Below are positions 59,244 through 64,000 of a stretch of 64,000 bases of DNA, in pieces (position 1 is the stretch's first letter; every line of letters starts with the position of its first letter). The position numbers were made by a program, and so were the translations under genes. Under the pieces are notes generated by a model that worked only from the letters and a program-made list of their open reading frames with translations, searched no databases and was not told where the DNA came from. Origin of the DNA: an uncultured Prevotella sp. (lineage in GTDB: Bacteria > Bacteroidota > Bacteroidia > Bacteroidales > Bacteroidaceae); assembly GCA_905234145.1 (NCBI GenBank), contig CAJOGK010000005.1, positions 1 through 64,000 on the forward strand, given 5' to 3'.

Positions 59244-62200
59244 TTATTGCATGCGTTGTAGGCCTTCCCAGCGTACATTCCAAGTGCCATCTTTGGGGAA
59301 TCCAGGATTGACGGGTTCTTTGCAACCTTCCCATCCAGCACACATCATGGCGATGGCTGTAAGCAGGGCACCATTGCCTGGCAGATAGATACGCAGACGA
59401 TCGGGTGTCTGGAAATTATGGCCACTGGGCAGATAGGTGTTCTTTTGGGTGTCGATGAGCAAAGCCTTGAGGGCTTTTTCCGGTTCACCAAGGCGAGCAG
59501 CTGTCATGGCTATCATACCGTAATCCCAACCCCAGGTGGTCTGCCAATTCCAATGCTGCATCACCCAGTCGAGTGTCTTTTTCATTTCCACCTTATTATA
59601 GATAGGGTAGTATGGCAGTAGGCCACAGACACCTAAAACGGCGGGGTGGTCGTTGCGGCATTTATCAGCAAAGGTCTCTACCTTTTTGGTAGATGCATCG
59701 AAAGGATCGAAGGCCTCGGAGGGTTCTGTCGTTGTGGAGATACCAGCAGTGTAGATACCGCTTGTCTCGGGTAAGGACGACATTTTTTGAACGATATCGT
59801 CCCATAAGGCAATACGCTCTTTACCCATACGCTCGCGCCATTGATTGGCCACGGAAAGACCGTAGCACCAATAAGCGAGTTCGAAGGGTTGATTGTAAGA
59901 GATATCTTTGGTCATGCATTCCTGCATGGCAGTGGCTCCCTTTAAGATATAGCGTTTTGTCTTGGCATCGAATGTGGCGAAATCGGCCATGAATTCTGCG
60001 GTGGCTTCCACTTGTTCGCTATAAGTCTTCAGTGTTTCGAGTGTTGGCTTGGCACGATACATCTCTTCGGCAAGATAAATGTAGTGTGGCTGTTGCCAGA
60101 TGAGGAAAGAACCCGTATTCGAGGGGGCCTCACCAGCCCAGGGATCCGTCATCTTCATCCAGCGCACACCTTTGAACCCCTGGCGTTCTGCTATCTGGCG
60201 CGCTACAGGGTAGGCTGTATCGTTGTACCACTTGAGGATTTGTTCCACAACCTCTGGTCGATTCCAAAGCGCAAAATCAACGACGTGCCACCAAGTCATC
60301 TCCAAATGCGGGCGACCAAACCAGGTGTTGTAAGTAAGGCCAGACTCTTGTGGAGGCATGTTGTTGGCACAGTTTATCTGGGTGAGGTATTGTGACAGGA
60401 TGACGCGACGCTCCAGCTCTTTGGCACGAGGGTCGGTACATTGCGAGAAATCTACGAATGCCCCTTGTTGCCACCAGCGATTCCAGTGGCGAAGCGTGCG
60501 CTTATGATGCTGGTCGAACTCATACGAGGCTAATTCTTGCCGGGCGAAATCCCGAGGCATATCTGCCAGATATTCAGCTGAGAAAGTGAGCACATCGTTG
60601 CCAGTAGACAACTCAAAATGATGGCGATTGTACGTGTCGAATTGTGCATCGCCCTCCCATCTTACAGCGACATAATACTTGGTATCGTCGAGCTTTCGTT
60701 CGATGAGGGCTCTATGATTATCAGAAAATAGAAGCTTGCTTTCATGGCACTCAGGCTTACTCCAGTCGTTGGCGTCATCAGCATGCTTGCCAGTGGGGTA
60801 AGAAAACTTGAAAGATACCGTAGCCCGTTGGTCTTTCAGGAGATTGCTATGGATGCGTGCGTAGATTACATCTTTATCAGGACGTACACCTGTGGCTACT
60901 TCCACTACTTCGCCATCAGCTTTAAAGCGGGATTCGATCTCACCATTCCAGAGCTTCTGTTCCTGACGGATAGCGGTGAGCACCTTTAAGGGAATGGGTG
61001 TGCCTTGGGCATCTTTGAGCGAAAGACCAATTGTACCAAGATTCAGACGATGGGGATTCTCACGGAAATATGCAGTGGCTTCTTTATGGCGACCATCTTC
61101 TGCCTTTTTGTATTCTACAGCATAGATTTCCTGGTGGCCATGTCCGAAGTCGAAAGTTTTCTCGCTCTCGGATGGTGCCAGATGCTTGGTGTTTTCGAAC
61201 TTGTGCCAGCCCCAGTCGGACATGGCGTTCAGAGGCACACCTGCCTCATAATCAAAAGGGTAGCTTTGCAGACCTGTAATATCAACGGTGGTGGCAAAAT
61301 GACCATTGCCAACAGACAGAGAGGCCAAATCGTTGGCCTCTGTAATGACTGGGTTATGGCGATTAACAATAACGTGACGGTCTATAGAGGCCGTCACGTT
61401 GTTTACATTATATCCGAGTTTTTCTATCTCTAGCGAGGCCCAGATGAATGGCCCTACGCCCTTGGCATCGTTGTCTCGAATGGGTTCAGACAGGTAATAG
61501 TCGTATCCTCCATCGCGAGACCTGTTTTCCTTTACTTTGCCCTTGGGATTGATTTTCTTCATGGCCTCGATGACCTGTGGCGTGGCAGCGGGACCAAGTC
61601 CCGCTACTGAGCAGCAGTTGGTAAGGGAGATGGTCTTATCGGCATTCACGCGAATCATATTCTTGATAATGCCCTGATAGGCCTTGATGCCTGCATCGCG
61701 ATACTTGTCGCCAAGATAGCCTTTGTTGAATGCTTTCAGCAGCACGTAGGCAAACATCGAAGTGGCTGTAGATTCCAGATAGTTGCCTTTGCGTCCTGGC
61801 GAGTCCATTACCTGATACCAAGTGCCAGTGGCCTTGTCTTGCCACTTGATGACTGCATCAAGGTCTTTCTGCAAGAGTTCGATCACCTCGCCCCTGCGGC
61901 TGTAATCCTCGGGCAGGGCATCAAGCACCTCGATGAGCGCCATTGAGTACCAGCCTTGGGCGCGTGCCCAACAGTGCTGGGAAAGTCCTGTTTCCTTGTC
62001 GCTCCAGAAGGCATCGCGCGTCTCGTCGTAAGCATGGCGATTCAGACCTGTCTTGGGGTCGAGTGTACGCTCATAGGTAATCTTCAACTGATTAACGGCA
62101 TCGTCGTAAATCTTATTAGCCTCTTTGGGCTTGAGCTGTGAAGCGGCGGTAAGGCAACGAAAAGGCAGACCCATGAAAATACCATCGAGCCATACCTGGT

Positions 62201-64000
62201 AAGCATAGACGGCTTTGTGCCAGAATACCTTATCGGCAATGGTACGAGGCTGATTCTGCAACTGTTTCATCAGAGTCTGGATAGCCAGCAGATTCTTCTT
62301 CTCGGGGTAGAGATTGTACATGCGGGTAACGAAATGGCCCGTGCGGATATTATCAAGGTTATACTCCTGGATATCGTAACCACGGATATCACCCTTTTCG
62401 TTGATCATTGTATCGGTATACTCCTTACAGTACTTGAGAATATCCTCTCCGCCATAGGCCAGATAGGTGTCGAGCATACCTTCGAGTTCAATACCCATCA
62501 CATAGCTCCATTTGGGACTGGTAGAGAAATCGAGCAGATAGCTCTTGGGCACACGCTTCATTTCTGAATAGGTGAGCCACTCGGAATAGTGCTTATAGGG
62601 TTTCTCCTGCAGTACCAGCTGACCATTGATCATCAGGTTCTCGTACTTGATATCCTCGGCTTTGCCAATCTGGTAGACGGGTTGACCATGAACACCCTCG
62701 AACTTACAGTTGCGAACGGTGATGTGGTTGACGGTGTATGAGAGCGAATCAGCCTCGTAACCCACGATCATCACACCGTACTGAGACTTCTGACAGGTGA
62801 CATTCTCCATCAGCACGTTGCGAACGGTGGGGTAGTAACCGCGACAGCAGATCTCCTTCGGCTCGTAGTCGGTATTGATTTTCAGTACGGCTTCCTTGCA
62901 CACGCCAACGGTGATATTGCGTACATTGATGTTCTCGATGATACCACCACGACAGCTATTGGTCTTGATACGCAGTACGCGCTCCAGCTCGGGCGAGTCC
63001 ATCACGCAATCGTGGGCATACAGATTCTGGAAACCACCGGAAATCTCGGAGCCTACTACCACGCCACCATGACCATTCTTCATTTCGCAGTTACGAATAA
63101 TCATGTTTTTTGATGGCATATTGCGCTCACGGCCATCGCGGTTACGGCCGCTCTTGATGGCGATACAGTCGTCGCCCGTATCAAAGAAGCAGTTCTCGAT
63201 CAGTACGCGGTCACAGCACTCGGGGTCGCATCCGTCGCCATTAGGGCCGTCGTTGATCATCTTTACCCTGCGTACGGTAATATCGGTAGAGTGGAGGGGA
63301 TGGATTACCCAGAACGGTGAGCGCAAAAGGGTGATATCCTCGAGCAGAATACCTTCGCACTTGTTGAAGCTTACCAGCTGGGGGCGCAGACGGTCTTTCT
63401 CGGTAAAGATGCGCTCTGGAGAACGCTCACCCTTCTCGTTGTACATGGGAATGCCGTCTTCGCCCACCTGTAACAAGCGTGGACGACCCATATCGCGTTG
63501 CGACGTCATACCTTTTTTCCAACCGAAACGGGGATTGCCGTTCCAAGGCCACCAGGTATCATTCGAACCACCGCCATCGATGGTGCCTTTACCTGTAATG
63601 GCGATATCCTTAGCTTTGAAGGCATAAACACATGGCGAGAGGTTGAAGCACTCCAAGCCTTCCCACGACGTTTCAACGATAGGGTAGAGCTCGGGCTCAA
63701 AGGCAAACTCCAAAACGGCACCTTCTTCTACATGCAGATTAACACCATCCTTCAGCGTGATGGCACCAGTAAAGAACTTCTCGCCAGCAGGCACAATCAC
63801 CTTACCGCCACCTTTCTTAGAACAGGTGTCGATGGCTTTCTGGATGGCCTTCTGGTTCTTTGCTGCCGTGGCATCGGGCTTGGCACCAAACTTGGTGATG
63901 ACATACGCCTTGTCGGCAAACTGTGGTTCACGGATACTCTGCTCAATCTCTTTGTACTGGGCTTCGTTCCAGACTTGGGCCATTGTTATCACTGGGAATA
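59244..64000 (-). CDS. GH28 - GH105 - six-hairpin multi-domain pectin glycosidase (5' end outside window)
   Basis: At least 1582 residues, reading open to the window edge. The last visible upstream codons spell FPVITMAQ, the end of a signal peptide, so the true start lies beyond 64000. Domain 1 (first about 450 residues) is a GH28 polygalacturonase-like beta-helix with NDGPNGDGCDPECC, DTGDDCIAIKSGR and GHGGVVVGSE. Domain 2 (about 470-830) is a GH105/GH88-like (alpha/alpha)6 unsaturated galacturonyl hydrolase (YDETRDAFWSDKETGLSQHCWARAQGWY). Domain 3 (about 850-1582) is a beta-sandwich plus (alpha/alpha)6 six-hairpin module of uncertain family (TYNTWFGRPHLEMTWWH). Together they could strip rhamnogalacturonan side and backbone units. 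Confidence 0.85.
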   Translation of the reverse strand, partial: FPVITMAQVWNEAQYKEIEQSIREPQFADKAYVITKFGAKPDATAAKNQKAIQKAIDTCSKKGGGKVIVPAGEKFFTGAITLKDGVNLHVEEGAVLEFAFEPELYPIVETSWEGLECFNLSPCVYAFKAKDIAITGKGTIDGGGSNDTWWPWNGNPRFGWKKGMTSQRDMGRPRLLQVGEDGIPMYNEKGERSPERIFTEKDRLRPQLVSFNKCEGILLEDITLLRSPFWVIHPLHSTDITVRRVKMINDGPNGDGCDPECCDRVLIENCFFDTGDDCIAIKSGRNRDGRERNMPSKNMIIRNCEMKNGHGGVVVGSEISGGFQNLYAHDCVMDSPELERVLRIKTNSCRGGIIENINVRNITVGVCKEAVLKINTDYEPKEICCRGYYPTVRNVLMENVTCQKSQYGVMIVGYEADSLSYTVNHITVRNCKFEGVHGQPVYQIGKAEDIKYENLMINGQLVLQEKPYKHYSEWLTYSEMKRVPKSYLLDFSTSPKWSYVMGIELEGMLDTYLAYGGEDILKYCKEYTDTMINEKGDIRGYDIQEYNLDNIRTGHFVTRMYNLYPEKKNLLAIQTLMKQLQNQPRTIADKVFWHKAVYAYQVWLDGIFMGLPFRCLTAASQLKPKEANKIYDDAVNQLKITYERTLDPKTGLNRHAYDETRDAFWSDKETGLSQHCWARAQGWYSMALIEVLDALPEDYSRRGEVIELLQKDLDAVIKWQDKATGTWYQVMDSPGRKGNYLESTATSMFAYVLLKAFNKGYLGDKYRDAGIKAYQGIIKNMIRVNADKTISLTNCCSVAGLGPAATPQVIEAMKKINPKGKVKENRSRDGGYDYYLSEPIRDNDAKGVGPFIWASLEIEKLGYNVNNVTASIDRHVIVNRHNPVITEANDLASLSVGNGHFATTVDITGLQSYPFDYEAGVPLNAMSDWGWHKFENTKHLAPSESEKTFDFGHGHQEIYAVEYKKAEDGRHKEATAYFRENPHRLNLGTIGLSLKDAQGTPIPLKVLTAIRQEQKLWNGEIESRFKADGEVVEVATGVRPDKDVIYARIHSNLLKDQRATVSFKFSYPTGKHADDANDWSKPECHESKLLFSDNHRALIERKLDDTKYYVAVRWEGDAQFDTYNRHHFELSTGNDVLTFSAEYLADMPRDFARQELASYEFDQHHKRTLRHWNRWWQQGAFVDFSQCTDPRAKELERRVILSQYLTQINCANNMPPQESGLTYNTWFGRPHLEMTWWHVVDFALWNRPEVVEQILKWYNDTAYPVARQIAERQGFKGVRWMKMTDPWAGEAPSNTGSFLIWQQPHYIYLAEEMYRAKPTLETLKTYSEQVEATAEFMADFATFDAKTKRYILKGATAMQECMTKDISYNQPFELAYWCYGLSVANQWRERMGKERIALWDDIVQKMSSLPETSGIYTAGISTTTEPSEAFDPFDASTKKVETFADKCRNDHPAVLGVCGLLPYYPIYNKVEMKKTLDWVMQHWNWQTTWGWDYGMIAMTAARLGEPEKALKALLIDTQKNTYLPSGHNFQTPDRLRIYLPGNGALLTAIAMMCAGWEGCKEPVNPGFPKDGTWNVRWEGLQRMQ

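Overview
The window looks like a chromosomal segment of a Bacteroidales bacterium, most likely a Prevotellaceae member (Prevotella / Segatella / Xylanibacter type). Evidence seen directly: start sites are usually preceded by the Bacteroidetes -7 box TAnnTTTG instead of an E. coli-type -10; Shine-Dalgarno sequences are mostly absent; and several genes belong to Bacteroidetes families (GldH, FimB/Mfa2 lipoprotein, DUF4248 and DUF3874 proteins, DUF4922-SpoIID fusion, LptE-TPR-SecG block, RicT-HolB-MetF block). No species is assigned.

Layout. 1-2080: gene-poor accessory edge with a six-unit 22-bp repeat array, a small DUF4248-like gene, a truncated VirE-type DUF3874 remnant, an orphan promoter and extragenic repeats. 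2087-5165: a two-gene unknown module, then a STAS protein and a membrane SpoIIE phosphatase/HATPase fusion (partner switching). 5220-12331: lactate locus (FAD/Fe-S dehydrogenase with an overlapping EEP gene, divergent LctP permease) and an MFS exporter. 12473-18123: GH9 glycanase, FimB/Mfa2-like lipoprotein, CysE, AmpG-like permease. 18158-28413: GT2-DUF4922-SpoIID giant, RlmN, PdxA, a frameshifted flippase-like gene, a sigma-54 activator, LptE, a TPR-like protein, SecG, tRNA-His. 28523-34505: SGNH hydrolase, LytS/LytTR two-component pair, Cthe_2159-type lipoprotein, OprB-like porin. 34583-39066: YjjG, CobS-CobU-CobT (lower-ligand assembly of B12), uracil permease placed directly behind tRNA-Arg. 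39282-46379: AsnA, then a minus-strand operon AKR - SpoIIE phosphatase - amidohydrolase - GH31 alpha-xylosidase. 46562-52902: single-domain IMP cyclohydrolase followed by MreB-MreC-MreD-PBP2-RodA. 52888-56599: GldH, RicT, HolB, MetF. 56745-64000: BASS transporter, proline iminopeptidase, Ndk, and a multi-domain pectin glycosidase that runs off the right edge.

How it works together. Most genes are housekeeping (elongasome, LPS export, Sec, cofactor and nucleotide metabolism). They are interleaved with plant-polysaccharide functions (GH9, GH31, GH28/GH105, pectin-binding-type lipoprotein), as expected of a gut or rumen fibre degrader.

The most unusual signal is not a gene. At least six tight junctions between co-directional genes carry short, irregular near-tandem word tracts (GGTAAAAA, GTTAAGAA, AATGTGG, CAATGTT, AATGAAAA). 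The tracts supply the stop codon and often the last residues of the upstream protein, and they reach the start of the downstream gene. Related tracts encode the LptE signal-peptide core and what looks like an insert inside CobT. A second word family (ACGAATT / ACGGATT) forms tracts and inverted repeats in the longer intergenic spaces. Their identity as an unnamed element family is inference.
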